From NCBI GenBank assembly GCA_023014365.1, contig JAEBUN010000017.1, positions 744,001-808,000 on the forward strand: a DNA stretch of 64,000 nt. The letters are read 5' to 3'. The notes under the pieces were generated by a model. That model was given only the letters and a program-made list of their open reading frames with translations. It was not told the origin of the DNA and ran no database searches. Positions 48,884-59,833 of this stretch are shown here, piece by piece. Origin of the DNA: Lepiota brunneoincarnata (lineage: Eukaryota; Basidiomycota; Agaricomycetes; Agaricales; Agaricaceae). Position numbers and translations under genes: made by a program. Position 1 is the first letter of the stretch, and the number at the start of each line of letters is the position of its first letter.

Positions 48884-51059
48884 ATGAGTACTCCTCGAGC
48901 CAGAACGAACCTCGATAGTCTAGCGCTAGATACACTCTCCCAATGGAGAAATCAAGCATCCGCCCTCTTTCCCTCACCAAGCTCCTCCACTTCGCCTTCT
49001 TCTCCTCCACCGTCCCCCATCCTAGCACTGCCTCCCAGATCACTCCCCCGCTCCTTCCACCTCCGCCTCCCCCAGCCCTCTACACCTTTCCCCCAGTTCT
49101 TCGACAACCATCCAAATAATATCGCCTTACACTCCTCACATAGCAGCCCCAGCCTGCCCGGAACCCATAATGTCACACATGTTTGGCCGAATGAGAGTTA
49201 CCTAGGTCGTGGCGGATCTGCGCCGGGTATTTCAGAGAGAACTCGTAAGTTCTTTATTCAACATCCTCGCCCTTGGAAACATCCTTGATTGGTTTCTGGA
49301 AAGGGAGTGAAATGGGGATATTATATTCCCCTATTTCTCCATCCGCCAGGCGCCAAGTCCACTGATATGATACCGGACGCCTCGTTCCAGTCGAGCACTC
49401 AAAAGGCGCCTGTGGCTAGGGCTGCCCCCGAACCAATACCTATCCAGCCTCTTGGTACGCAGCAAGATTTATTGATGCACGGCTCAACCTATCGGGACAG
49501 GAAGACTAGCCGCTCGTGCCACAGCACACCTACTCCAGATGCCCAAGGGACAAGAGTACTGGCACTTTTGGATGACGCTCTCCAGCAGGACGCGAAGAAA
49601 AGCGCGCTCCGGGAGCTTAAGGGGTCGGAAGCGCAGCTAATGATTGATTACCTTGATTCGGTGAGCTGGTACTTTAGCATCCTTCCATTCGTTCTCGTCT
49701 CATGCCATATGGCTCGTTGAGATCTCACTCAAGCCAATTTCACGACAAAGCCAAGTCCATAAGCAAAGGATCAAAGCTCTGTACAGATTGTCAAAATCTT
49801 CCCAGCTTTACCCTCAAAAATACGTTCTGCGTGATGTTACCAAGGAACCGGTGTCAGAAGATTCTGGTGGTCTCTGCGATGTTTTTCCAGGAAAGTATCA
49901 GGATCAGGATATATGCATCAAGGTCGTGCGCGTCAGTACGAGCAAGGACGTCACGGCAGCAATGAGGGTAGGCTCGGCCTGGTCTCGTTCCTTTCTAATT
50001 TGACTCAGGTTATAGATATTGGCGAAGGAAGCAATTCTGTGGAGTCAATTGTGCCATCCGAATATCGTGCCCTTCTATGGTGTATACTATGTTGAGATGC
50101 AGTCCGTGTCCCGTGCGTGCCTTGTATCGCCTTTCATGAAGAACGGGAACTTGAGCAGATATCTGCAACAAAACCCTCACACTCCTCGTAAACCTTTGGT
50201 ATATCGCATAGTCGACCCGAGACTCGTTCTTATTATATCTTTTAGGTTTACGATGTCGCCTGCGGTCTTGATTATTTACATCAAGAAGAACTCATTCACG
50301 GCGATCTGAAGGGGGTGAGGCCTTTGAGGGCTTTGTACGAATTAGTAAAATTGACACTCTTTTTCCAGACCAATATTCTTGTCTCTGATGCAGGAATAGC
50401 CTGCATCACGGACTTTGGAGTGTCGGAGGTGGCAGCAGACGATACCATGATCCGAACTCTGGCAACAACTGAAGTTAACCGCGTTACATTCCGTTGGACA
50501 GCTCCGGAGGCGCTCGAGGGCCCACAACGCGACCACGCAAGTGATATGTGGGCTCTCGGTTGTGTGTTCTACGAGGCGAGATCTCATATGACCGATTAGC
50601 GTAAATTTACAAAGCTGATTATGGTTCAGGTCCTCTCTCGACTTCTTCCCTTCTATGAATGTAGAAATAATACAGCTGTCTTGTCAAGAATCCTTAGACA
50701 TGCACTACCCACCCGACCCACACCGGATAAAGTCGCGAAAGAAGTTTCCTTCGATCTCATCGACGACGAGCCATGGGCTCTGATGAATTGGTGTTGGGAG
50801 GTCGAACCCCTTGACCGTCCAACATGTCAACAAATCCTGGTTAATCTCAGGAATCTGGGATATGCCTCCCACGCGCGAAATGGAGAGTCGGCCGATGGAA
50901 ATAGTAGCATCAATTTCCAGTTGGCAATGAGGGAGAAGGCCAGTGTGGCGCCGATAGATCTAGAACACGTGGAAGAGATCTTGAAGAAGGTGCGGTGTCT
51001 CTTGCACACCATAGAGAACCTGCAGTTGACTTGACCATGGTGTTGCCTTCTTAGCTGTG
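48884..51059 (+). CDS. K1: tyrosine-kinase-like (TKL) protein kinase, 580 aa, intact
   Basis: Exons: 48884-49244, 49350-49660, 49722-49967, 50016-50198, 50246-50314, 50369-50575, 50630-50989, 51054-51059. The frame is open throughout. The N-terminal ~330 residues are Ser/Pro-rich, with the conserved module VLALLDDALQQ...IDYLDS. The kinase domain has the ATP lysine in DICIKVVRV, the C-helix [14 protein letters not shown], the catalytic loop IHGDLKGTNIL (HGD in place of HRD, usual in fungal TKL kinases), DFG in CITDFGVSE, APE in WTAPEAL and [11 protein letters not shown]. The end is EEILKKL. The glycine loop is degenerate. Intron 6 (50576-50629) is GC-AG (GAG|GCGAGA), shared with K2 and K3. The start MSTPRARTNLD was chosen over the upstream ATG at 48815 on protein-like composition. 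Substrate unknown; Ser/Thr kinase activity is expected from the family. Confidence 0.85.
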
Positions 51060-51424
51060 AGGAAGAGAAGCTTTGGAAAGGATAGGATCGACAGGTAAAA
51101 GGAAACGCACTCGGAATCAGGCTAGAGAGTACTTGATCTGTGAATTCATAAGGCTCGGTTCGCATTTTGTTACCTAGGGTACCAACGTTAGTGTTGGTCG
51201 TATTGTGTAACTTGCTAAGTGACTGTACAGCAACTGTTTGGGGGAGAATCTGGCCGTTCTTCTTTGCAGATCTCAGCAATCAAGAAGAGTGAGAGATATC
51301 CGGATAGGGTGCTAGAATAAAGATTTGCGTGGGGTATCGTATGATTGGAACGACGGTGAAAATATGAAAAACAAACAGTAACCGCTTGAATGGAGATACG
51401 AAGAGGTGGATGAGAGTTTGGTGG
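51060..51424. other. Intergenic between convergent genes
   Basis: 3' flanks of K1 (plus) and the 51.4-52.2 kb gene (minus); no ORF of note. Confidence 0.4.
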
Positions 51425-52204
51425 TTAAGCAGTCGTAGCATGGTCGGAATGACGGCACGACTGCCGGCGATGGCGTCGATGTCTTGGAGGTATGTGTGAT
51501 TGAGTGAGATCCTCCGATACTGTTTCTTCGGCTGTTTCCCCGGCAGCCGTGATGATCCCCTCGCGCACCAATTTCGAAACGCTGTCTTTTACTTGCTCAT
51601 AAAGTGCTGCCCTTGCTTCCTCATCAAGCTCCTTTGTTACCCCAGCCCTGCGTAAAAATTTGCGGCGAATGTTCCGGGCCACCTTTTGCAGCCGCTTTCG
51701 CTCTGCCAAAGCATCGTTCAGCGCAAGCACTTGTTTCGCCCCTGGATTGGCATATGGCCACGATACTGTAGAAGCTGCGGGAGACGGACTCGAAACTGGC
51801 CCCGTGAGATGCGCTAAACTGCTCCTGGGACAGAATAGCAAGTGCGGTTGCCAATTCGCGGTTGGCCTCTGGAGTAGGGTCTCGGATGAGCTGGTGGATT
51901 TTCGCGTTGGTATTTGCAGCCAACAGAAGTGTTTGATGGACTTTTTTGGGTAGTACCGCCATAAGTACGTGTGTCTGGGCAGCAGAAAGGATGGGTTGTT
52001 GTGGAAGGTTGCAGCGAGGTTTGATGATGCACTGTACGGCAGTGCATTGTTTGTTTTTGTGACTGGCTCCCAAACAGCACATGTTCCGAGTGCGGCGCTC
52101 GCGACATCGCTCAGCGGGCTCGCTCGTCCCAACTTTCCAGAGAATAGTCTTGCCTCTGGAGGCTCTAGTATTCGCGTCCTGCACCAGAGAAAAATCGGCG
52201 GCAT
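51425..52204 (-). CDS. Hypothetical helical protein, one frameshift
   Basis: Two overlapping minus-strand frames each look real over one part. The upstream part (about 52030-51815) reads MAVLPKKVHQTLLLAANT and LIRDPTPEANRELATALAIL. The downstream part (about 51800-51425) reads PYANPGAKQVLALNDALAERK, NIRRKFLRRAGVTKELDEEA and KLVREGIITAAGETAEE. They join if one base is changed near 51809. The family was not recognised; charged helices suggest a coiled coil. The true start is unclear. Frameshift or sequencing error cannot be separated here. Confidence 0.42.
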   Translation of the reverse strand: MPPIFLWCRTRILEPPEARLFSGKLGRASPLSDVASAALGTCAVWEPVTKTNNALPYSASSNLAATFHNNPSFLLPRHTYLWRYYPKKSIKHFCWLQIPTRKSTSSSETLLQRPTANWQPHLLFCPRSSLAHLTGPVSSPSPAASTVSWPYANPGAKQVLALNDALAERKRLQKVARNIRRKFLRRAGVTKELDEEARAALYEQVKDSVSKLVREGIITAAGETAEETVSEDLTQSHIPPRHRRHRRQSCRHSDHATTA

Positions 52205-52489
52205 AGGCCGTGTGGCTCCGCCCGCTCTGCTTCGGTAACTTCTCTTCAGGCTCTGAACAGCCGCTCCCTAGTGTAAAAACTCTGCAGGAGCATGACGCAT
52301 CGGGATGAGAGCTATATGTAGGCACGCCTCTGAGCAGGGACAAACCCCCTCTGCGCCCGCCACCGCTCTGCACCCCTCTCTCACTTCTCGGGAGCCACCC
52401 GGATAACATTGTCTTGCGAAATCCCTCGCACAACGGCTCCAGTCAGAAGGGTAGTCAGCGCTGACACGAGCTATATCTCCTCCGGGGCT

Positions 52490-53300
52490 CCTGAGCCGTG
52501 TGGGCTGAATGTTCAGGGAGAACTTGTGAGTTCTGTCTACTGTCGCGTCCATCCATGATGAGCCAACTTAATAACGCGATCCCAGAGACTTTGTTCCAAT
52601 CAAGCGCTACGAAGTTGGCCAGGAGTGCTCTCGTGAGCTTTGCAATGAAGGCGCCCGCAGCAGTACCTGCAGCCAGGGCTACTCTTACACTAGTGGCGAT
52701 TCATCCTCTTAGACCCTGGCGAATTCGGGGTGTTGCCTAGCACATTGCCTTCAAGAACCTACAGACTCGTCTACTGGCATTCTGGGAGCCAATTCACCAG
52801 CAGATTGCACAGAGAAATGAATTTTACGGCGTTTAGGGTAACTACAGACGATATGAAGTCGACTATGATGCACTCGGTAGACATCTCTAGAAAATCTCGA
52901 AAGCTCGCAGCGCGGTCGCGGAAGTGACACATGGGCTGTCGGGCATGTTCTGAGGTGAGATCGCACTACCGATTCAAATTGTGAATAAACATTCCGGTCC
53001 TTTCAGGATTTCTTTGCTCTGGATGGACATAATACAGCTGCCTTGTCGCAGATCCTCAAAACTGCACTCCCTAACCAGTTCACATCGAGCGGCCAATGCC
53101 AAGACCGAGCCAACATATCAAGAAATACTGGCTAATCTCGGGGCTCTGGAACACACCTGGGCACGAAACTGCGAGGCAGTATATGTAGATAGCTCCGATT
53201 GGCGAAGGAAGAGAAGCTCAACACCGGTGGCTGGATCAGTTCAGCATAGGATGGAATTGAAACTGGCGAGGGGACCGGGACGTTCGAGCTGCGAACTTAT
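52490..53300 (+). pseudogene. Relic of a TKL kinase gene
   Basis: Scattered fragments match K1 in order: a TCAGGGAGAACT exon end with GTGAGTTC donor (about 52514), NAIPETLFQSS (about 52575), and a later segment that in one frame reads HNTAALSQILKTALPNQFTS (about 53030-53090) and in another YQEILANLGALEHTWARN. These correspond to K1's IPDASFQSS, NNTAVLSRILRHALPTR and CQQILVNLRNLGYASHARN. Most of the kinase core is missing and frames are broken. It lies just downstream of K1, so it is probably an old tandem duplicate. Confidence 0.6.
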
Positions 53301-53603
53301 GCTGGGTGACCAGGTCATTTAAGCCGTTAACGATCGTACAGTAACTGCACAGAATGCAAGACGTTATTCACGTTCCTAACCCCGCTCTGCTAGTGGCCTG
53401 CCACTACGTACCTCGAACAACCACTGAGGTAGGGACTCTGGGCGCAAGGGAGGCAGAAACAACATTCACAATAAGGAATCCGCACGACAATGTTCACGAT
53501 ATGACATGCCAGGGACGGAAAAACATAAAGCTGGCTGGCTGACGTAAGCGCGCGTCCTTCGATTAGCTGTGTATCTCACTGGCTTCATGCCTTGGTTACC
53601 GCC

Positions 53604-55414
53604 ATGCCTTTTGGTCCGGGTGTGTATATGAACGTGCAGCTTCTACCGCATAAGCTGATCGACGCCCCAATAGAGTCTCAGCTTTCACAGATCGCCAGCT
53701 TTTTCTCCGGTGCTCACAACTTCGTATTCAACAGCCCGAGCTTCATATCACAACTCACCCAGGTCTTTGAGTCCGGTAGCACAGGTAGGTCCGCCTTTTC
53801 CACACAAAACCGTGAAATGGCTGATTTGGTGGCTACAGTGATCCAACTCCTTGAGCACCGAAGGGTTCCTGGAGCCGAAGTAGACTCCTCTGCACGATCA
53901 CCACCGCCAAGATGCCACCCAGAAACTCGCAAGGAACTCAGAGAAAGGACCACGGCCTGGATCACCAATGCCTCATCGGGATTGGAATATGCTCTGGATT
54001 CTGGGTCCTGCAGGAGTCGGCAAATCGGCATTTGCCCAGACTATTGCTGAGTACTGTCAAGACATTGGTCGGCTCGGCGCTACTTTCTTCTTTTCGAAGC
54101 TCAACAACCGTAATGAAGCTCTCCGAGTTATTCCTACACTTGCATACCGGCTAGCGGTTCAGTACCCTGATTACAAGAATCTCATCACCCGACGGCTTGC
54201 GGATGATCCCACGATTCTCGAGAGGGACTTGCGTTCCCAGTTCAAGTTGTTCTTGATTGACCCACTTAAGATTTTGAAGGACCGAAAGTCGCTTAGCGCG
54301 GAACACCCATTGCTGATCATCTTGGATGGATTGGATGAGTGTGATGGGGAGGAGGCACAGTCTGAGCTGATCGAGCTCATCAGTGAACATGTCCGACTTG
54401 TCAAATCCTTTCCTCTCATTTGGATGATCTGCAGTCGACCAGAGTGGCATCTCAAACGTCTGCTTTTGAGGGCAGAATCTGAGATCCACTGCATACGCGA
54501 GGAAATGTCCGTTGATAATGCCGAAGCCCGGGAGGATGTCCGACGTGTCCTGCAGGACGGTTTCAGGGATATCCAGCGACGATACTGGGGCTTCCTTGAT
54601 GTTGGGGCTGGTAAGCCATGGCCGCTAGAGGCTCAACTACAACAACTTGCGAACGCAGCATCCGGATTGTTCATATTTGCCTTAACTATCCTCAGATTCG
54701 TCGGTGATAGGGATAGATGTGACCCGTAAGCACAGCTCGAAATCTCTCTCGAATTCGTAAAGACTTCGCGCAATGCCGGAGTAACCAACCCACTCCATGC
54801 ATTGGATTGCCTTCATCGACAAATTCTCTACGACATTCCGGCAGACGTTCTAAAAACTGCGATGCTCATTCTCAGTTTCTGCATTCTATGCCCGGAAAAC
54901 AGCTTGTCTACTCAGGGAGTTTCGAATTACCCCCGTCTTGACCGCGGCTCGTTTTACGGTGCCCTTCTGCGGTTGCACTCTGTACTTGATATACCTCCCC
55001 CTGATAATGCTGGTGATCGATGCTTGCGGTTCTATCATTCTTCCTTTACTAGCTTTCTCCAAGACCCGACCCGCTCCAAAATATCCGCCACGCGCGAAGC
55101 AAGCGCCCGCTTTAAGGTGGCGATGCTGTCGATCTGTTGGTATAACCACCCGATCAAAAGTAAATGCATACTTCGGGGTGGGTGACAGCTTGATATGCTG
55201 CCTCGGTTCTGACCCACTCCAAGCCATCAATATGTGCCACGGATGGTATTCAGAGCTCAGGTGGAACACAGGACGCATCGGAGAAGAGGGGCTCAGCTCG
55301 AACGCATTCGCGACCCTGCATCTCATCTTGTCTGGGATGTTTGCCGCCATGTTGATGATACACGGATTTGGGGGCTCATCTTCTTACTATTCCAATTTAA
55401 TTTCTGTCATCTGA
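53604..55414 (+). pseudogene. NACHT-type NTPase, near full length, frameshifted
   Basis: A short first exon (ATG at 53604) splices in phase to FFSGAHNFVFNSPSF. The NTPase core has Walker A ILGPAGVGKSAFAQT (about 54000-54040), Walker B PLLIILDGLDECDG (about 54310-54350), the sensor-like WMICSRPEW and KPWPLEAQLQQLANAASGLF, then a helical region to LISVI and a TGA at 55412. Defects: a one-base insertion near 53970 just before the P-loop, and a TAA at about 54727 where the other copy has CAG. No WD40 or ankyrin repeats follow. NACHT-NTPases are STAND switches in fungal heterokaryon incompatibility (HET-E type); any such role here is inference. It is homologous to 10477-11781 on the opposite strand. 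Confidence 0.8.
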
Positions 55415-55766
55415 AGAAAGTAGAGAATCGGAGCTTTTTCGCCTTTGTGAACTGGCTCCATCTCTTGGTGAGTTTAATTTATCATTTTGGGCTTCTGTCA
55501 ATACATTGGACAGGGAGACCGGAACCGCGGGTTGATTAGGGTAGGGACAAAGGGCAGGACGGACGAAAAAATCCTGCGGAAATATAGAAGCCCTGTAAGA
55601 GCAGCAACGTTCCCTATCAAGGTGGGTTCAGTCTCTGGGTCCTACTTGCGCTGATTCATCAACTCCCGAAGGTTAATTCAAAGCGACCTGCTTCGGTGTC
55701 TGAGGTGAGCCTCGATATTTGAATTCCATTACAGATTTTCTAGGACTGACTATATTATTGCAGAGG

Positions 55767-57584
55767 AAGATCAGTCCGATTTTCATATCTTTGCATCATG
55801 CCCATGAGGACGCCCCGTCGCAGGAGGGTCTTCCAGAAGCCTTTTTCCTTGGTCACGGTGCGAAGACTTGTCTATTGTTGCTAGAGGATCGGCTTGCAAG
55901 CAGACTATGCAATCGTCGCCCACCCCTGCAACCGAAGTCATCTACGACTGCATCCAAATCATCGGCCATTGCGACCCCCAAATTCCTGTCGAAACGAGCC
56001 AACAAAGTGCCGGAAGGAGCAAGGGGTTTGGACACACCCGACAATCCTCAATTGGGTACCGCCATCGAGGACAGCACACACCACTTTGCCACAGATTCAC
56101 CAACATTGGTTAAGAATAAATACTATGGAGATCCAAATGGTAAGCCCAGTGTCTAAGTACCTGAATGCTTGCTAATTTCTGAGTGACTGCCGTCCACAGT
56201 GAAAGTTATGACTAGCTCAGGTATCAAAGGCCGTGTCCTAAGGACCCACGGCACATCGTTACCAGCACTTTTGGATGCCACCCTCCAACAGGAGACCAAA
56301 CGAAGGACACTCTGGGAGCCTGAGGGATCGGAAACCCAAGTAATGATTGACTATTTGGACTCGGTGAGCCCATACCTTGGTTCTCCCACAGTGGCTTTTG
56401 CCTCATTCTAAAATATTCAGTAAGATCTTACTCAACTCAACTTCGCGGCAAAGTCCAGTCCTTAGACAAAGGATCCAGGCATTATACAATTTGTCGGAGT
56501 CCTCCTTGCTTTATCCTCGGAAGTTCATTCTGCCCGACATTATCGAGTCCATGGTGCCACAAGTCTCTTGGGGGGGGGAATGCCTCTCCTAGCAACAACG
56601 AAAAATGCGAGCGCGATCGAATACAGCGAGTGCTGGAATTCTAGACCGATGGTGAATGACCGAGGAGTCGAAATGATCAGGTAACGAATGGGGGTGAAGC
56701 AAAATTAGAGGATAGATTTGGAACAGATAGGAAATGTTGATAAAATGTGAATAAATCGGAATGGGTTTCAGACCATTCGAGATGAGTGAGATGAGCTGTC
56801 CATTCGCTAGAGTACTACTACAAGATGTCCATGCTTTAAATACGATGAAAGAAAGAATATTTCGACGAATATTTCGAGAGAGATAGATGAGAAGAAAAAC
56901 TAATTAGTCCAAACTAAGTCCCAGAATGAAAGATTACTACAAAGAGAAACAAAATGAACATGAAACAGGGGTTGTATGAATGAGAAATACAATTACAAGA
57001 CTTTTTAGTAGAGAGAGAGGTGAGAGTGGTATAGACTGGAGTATGACAAGCTGACAAGATAAAATGCAGGTATTTAACACAAAGTACAGCATGCTATACA
57101 GTAGAACTACATTATATTAAACAAGGAGTTGAAACAAGAATGGAAAAGAGTCATAAACTTCGAAATAGGAAGGATAAAAGATAAGTCTTGAACGGAGGAA
57201 TGGAGGAACGACTACGGAGTTCATCGATGATGGGCGCTCCGAACATCGTTACTGATCCGAGGTCGTTACCGATCCGAAGTGATGATAACTGCGAGATCGA
57301 GAGCCTACGGCATGATCGCACAAGTGATGTGTGGGCTCTCGGGTGTGTGTTTTACAAGGCGAGATTTCACTACTGATCGGTATGGATATAAAGAACTGAC
57401 TATAATTCAGATCCTCTCTCGCCTTCTTCCTTTCCATGAGTGCAGGAACGACCATGTCATCGTGTCAAGAATCATCAAACACGTATTGCCCTCCCGGCCA
57501 ACGTCAAGCCAAGTCCCTGGGGAATTTTCAAAATACCTGGAAAACATAAAACAAGTAAGAGGAGGTGTCTACCAAGAATTATGA
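55767..57584 (+). pseudogene. K2: FLGHGA module joined to a gutted TKL kinase
   Basis: The first exon (about 55767-56139) encodes FFLGHGAKTCLLLLEDRL and ends KYYGDPNG. A GTAAGC intron leads to 56200-56363 ([26 protein letters not shown]), then 56425-56567 ([19 protein letters not shown]). Instead of the kinase core there is unrelated sequence to about 57290. Kinase homology resumes at [20 protein letters not shown] with the GC donor GCGAGA, then SRLLPFHECRND to [14 protein letters not shown]. The ATP site, catalytic loop and DFG are all absent. This is a dead copy closest to K3. Confidence 0.7.
56568..57290. other. Purine-rich block replacing the K2 kinase core
   Basis: About 720 bp with no coding potential. 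It is Gly/Ala/Arg-codon-free, A/G-rich, and begins after a run of nine G (56571-56579). It ends with gatgggcgctccga and repeated gatccga, reminiscent of the gctgggcgctccga tract in the Gypsy-2 LTR. It may be a solo LTR of a related family, but clean TG...CA ends and a target duplication were not found, and the host sequence on either side is not contiguous. Confidence 0.35.
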
Positions 57585-58790
57585 CAACTGACAACCCCAT
57601 GCCTCGAGGTTTTAAGCTTACCCCGAGCATGAACAGCAAAGCGCTATTTAGTTACCTCGTGGTAGACGCACGCCACTGCTTTTACCTTCCGAAATGCAAA
57701 GTCACGGCTGCGGGGCCCAAAGCCTATAGGATCGAAAAGGGTATAGTACTGACGCCATGCACTGATTATAGCCCTATCTTGTAAATTCCCACTTCTCAGC
57801 CTTCTGTTCTGGCCGGAAATCACCGTACTGTGCAAAAACGCAATGCACAAGACATGAGGCGGATGCAGACACTTACAAAACAACCACCGACGCCTGGCAT
57901 TGAATTACCGTGATATCTATGACCACTACGACTACCTTAGATGTGAACGTGGGGGGAAATGGTAATAAATGTTTATACGGTAGCTGCGCTGCTCATGCTC
58001 CTCCCAGAATCACAAAAGATCGATTGGATAATCAGTATTCCTGTGATGGGGGATCAGGTTCAAAGATCGTCAGAGCTTACAGGTACTACCATCGTCGCCT
58101 TTGATGCTTTCCCCTTGGATCATGAATCTACCTGCCCAGAGTCTCTTCATGCCCATCAGGATGCTGTCCACCGCGCCAGCGAAGATTTACACAGGAACAG
58201 CTGGTCAGTAATTTAACTGCTGGCCTTTCAAGTACTACACACCTCATTTCCTGTTCAGTCCACCATACATTGCGAATTATCCATGTCCTCCGTAATGCCC
58301 TACTTGCTGATTGTGTGGGCACAGGGCTCATGTAGCATGTAGATCTAGCCACAAACCAGGAGGTATCAAACACCTGCGACGACAAGAGTTTGATATGAGT
58401 AAGTACTGTACACAAGCCATTTTTAGTTCCTCAATCGAAAACCCCTTCCAAGTTTCGGTGGGACAGAGCCTTTACATGGACCTCTGCGTTAACCGCAGCT
58501 GGATCAATCAGGTACATGAGTCGCATTCCCCACCACACATCAGAGGATCTGACACCATTATATCAGGCGCATGTTGTTGCTACAGAAAGCGGCGCACATA
58601 CGGTAATGCTATCTTCGACCTTCCGCTGGGTCTAATTTTGAACGTCTCCTTAGGCAGCCATGGCCCTGGAATTTATTGACCATCATGGGACCAGATTGCA
58701 AGGAAACTTAAAGGAGCTGTGCTCGGCATGGTCACGGTATCTCGCTACCAATAAACTCGATGGAAAACCTGAGGAGGGGAACGAACTATC

Positions 58791-59488
58791 TGTTATGATC
58801 CGTGCTCCTTCTGTATCCGAGGATAACTGGAGACGGCCTTCAATCACTCTACAAGGTGTCCGAGACGGTTGGCCTTATAGAGCTTAGTGGATCGCGCTCA
58901 ATGAGATAACGAGGGAAGACGCCAAGTTAAGGCAGAGAGGTAAACGACTGCTGTTAACAAGATTAAAGCTTAGGGCTTTAATCTCTACTTGTACAGGCCT
59001 TATATACCTATGAGATGCTATATACTCGTTATAGGTTACTTGGCTGTTCTACTGGTCGTGCGCAGTCCTGACCATGATGCACATCCTGGCTGATGGCATC
59101 CTAGCGTTATTTATATTACAATGAGTCAGTACTCTCGCTACTGCTGTGCGATGTTCCATCGCTTTCCTCTGACTCATAATCTTCTTCTCCCGATTGTATC
59201 TCCATGGAGTCCTCTCCGTTCTCGCTCTCCATTCTCTCGGTGCTTCCATCCGTATCGGAGGTTGGATCGGTTGATCCATGGTTATCTTCTTCGTCCTCGG
59301 GGTATTCCAATATATCCTCCAAGGTTATCTCCATTCCTGCTTCTCTCGCTAGGTCCTGCATGGCGGTGTAATATTCCCCTTCCTCGTCTTCGTATTCTTG
59401 TGCCCGTAATTGGTCTGTAGTCTCCTGTACCCATCTTGTAAAGTCGAACAATAGTTCTTGTTCCTCCCGGTCTGGACTGTTCATAACA
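58791..59488 (-). mobile_element. Solo LTR, family A copy 4 (best preserved)
   Basis: The 698-bp unit begins TGTTATGATCCG and ends GTTCATAACA, with the 5-bp target duplication CTATC at 58786-58790 and 59489-59493. It keeps CpG sites at positions that are TpG or CpA in copies 1-3 and has the only uninterrupted acidic ORF (59484-59116, minus). A minus-strand TATATAAGG is near 58998-59006. Confidence 0.87.
59116..59484 (-). CDS. Acidic ORF inside the family A LTR, 122 aa
   Basis: The ATG lies at the fifth base of the LTR (minus strand). It starts MNSPDREEQELLFDFTRWVQ, continues with EEGEYYTAMQDLAREAGMEI and an Asp/Glu/Ser-rich half, and ends near STDSL. The same frame is readable in copies 1-3 apart from transition-type stops and small indels. 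In an intact element it would lie in U3, either as a separate protein or as the tail of the internal polyprotein. No homologue recognised. Confidence 0.6.
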   Translation of the reverse strand: MNSPDREEQELLFDFTRWVQETTDQLRAQEYEDEEGEYYTAMQDLAREAGMEITLEDILEYPEDEEDNHGSTDPTSDTDGSTERMESENGEDSMEIQSGEEDYESEESDGTSHSSSESTDSL

Positions 59489-59833
59489 CTATCCCTCTTA
59501 GTTCTGTGGGTGTCCTCAGCAACTATCGGGCAATTGCCTAAAATTTGCGCAACAGGTCCGCAACCTTTATCCAACCATCATTCCCTTCCCTGTTCGGTAT
59601 TGCAAAGTTGGTGCGTCCGAGGATCTATAAGCATAGGGATTATGTACAGCCAAGCACACGCAAGTGTGTAATCGTGCAATTAAGGTCTATCTCTTCAGGT
59701 TTGGCTATCACTGGTGCCACATCAATGACACGAGATGAGGTGTGTTACCTCCTATCTCCCCTGCTATCTACTCTAAATATCTCTGTGGCCCAATGGTTGA
59801 TAGTGGTCACGTGAGAGTGATTGGCTGCCTGGC

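Larger units (their letters stand above)
57585..59815 (+). pseudogene. Unrecognised gene, broken by solo LTR copy 4
   Basis: Plus-strand coding pieces appear in order: HHTLRIIHVLRNALLADCVG (about 58259-58318), LTPLYQAHVVATESGAHTA (about 58550-58610), EFIDHHGTRLQGNLKELCSA (about 58670-58730), KLDGKPEEGNEL up to the LTR at 58791. After the LTR comes LLVLWVSSATIGQLPKICATG (about 59497-59560). Stops interrupt several pieces. The target duplication CTATC shows that the reading was continuous before insertion. No domain recognised. Confidence 0.45.

Noticed and set aside
3793..59488. Family A units as DNA transposons with terminal inverted repeats
   Set aside because: The ends TGTTATGA/TCATAACA are inverted, but the 5-bp target duplications, TG...CA ends and an internal TATA box fit an LTR better. 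No transposase is encoded. Kept as an alternative in the findings.
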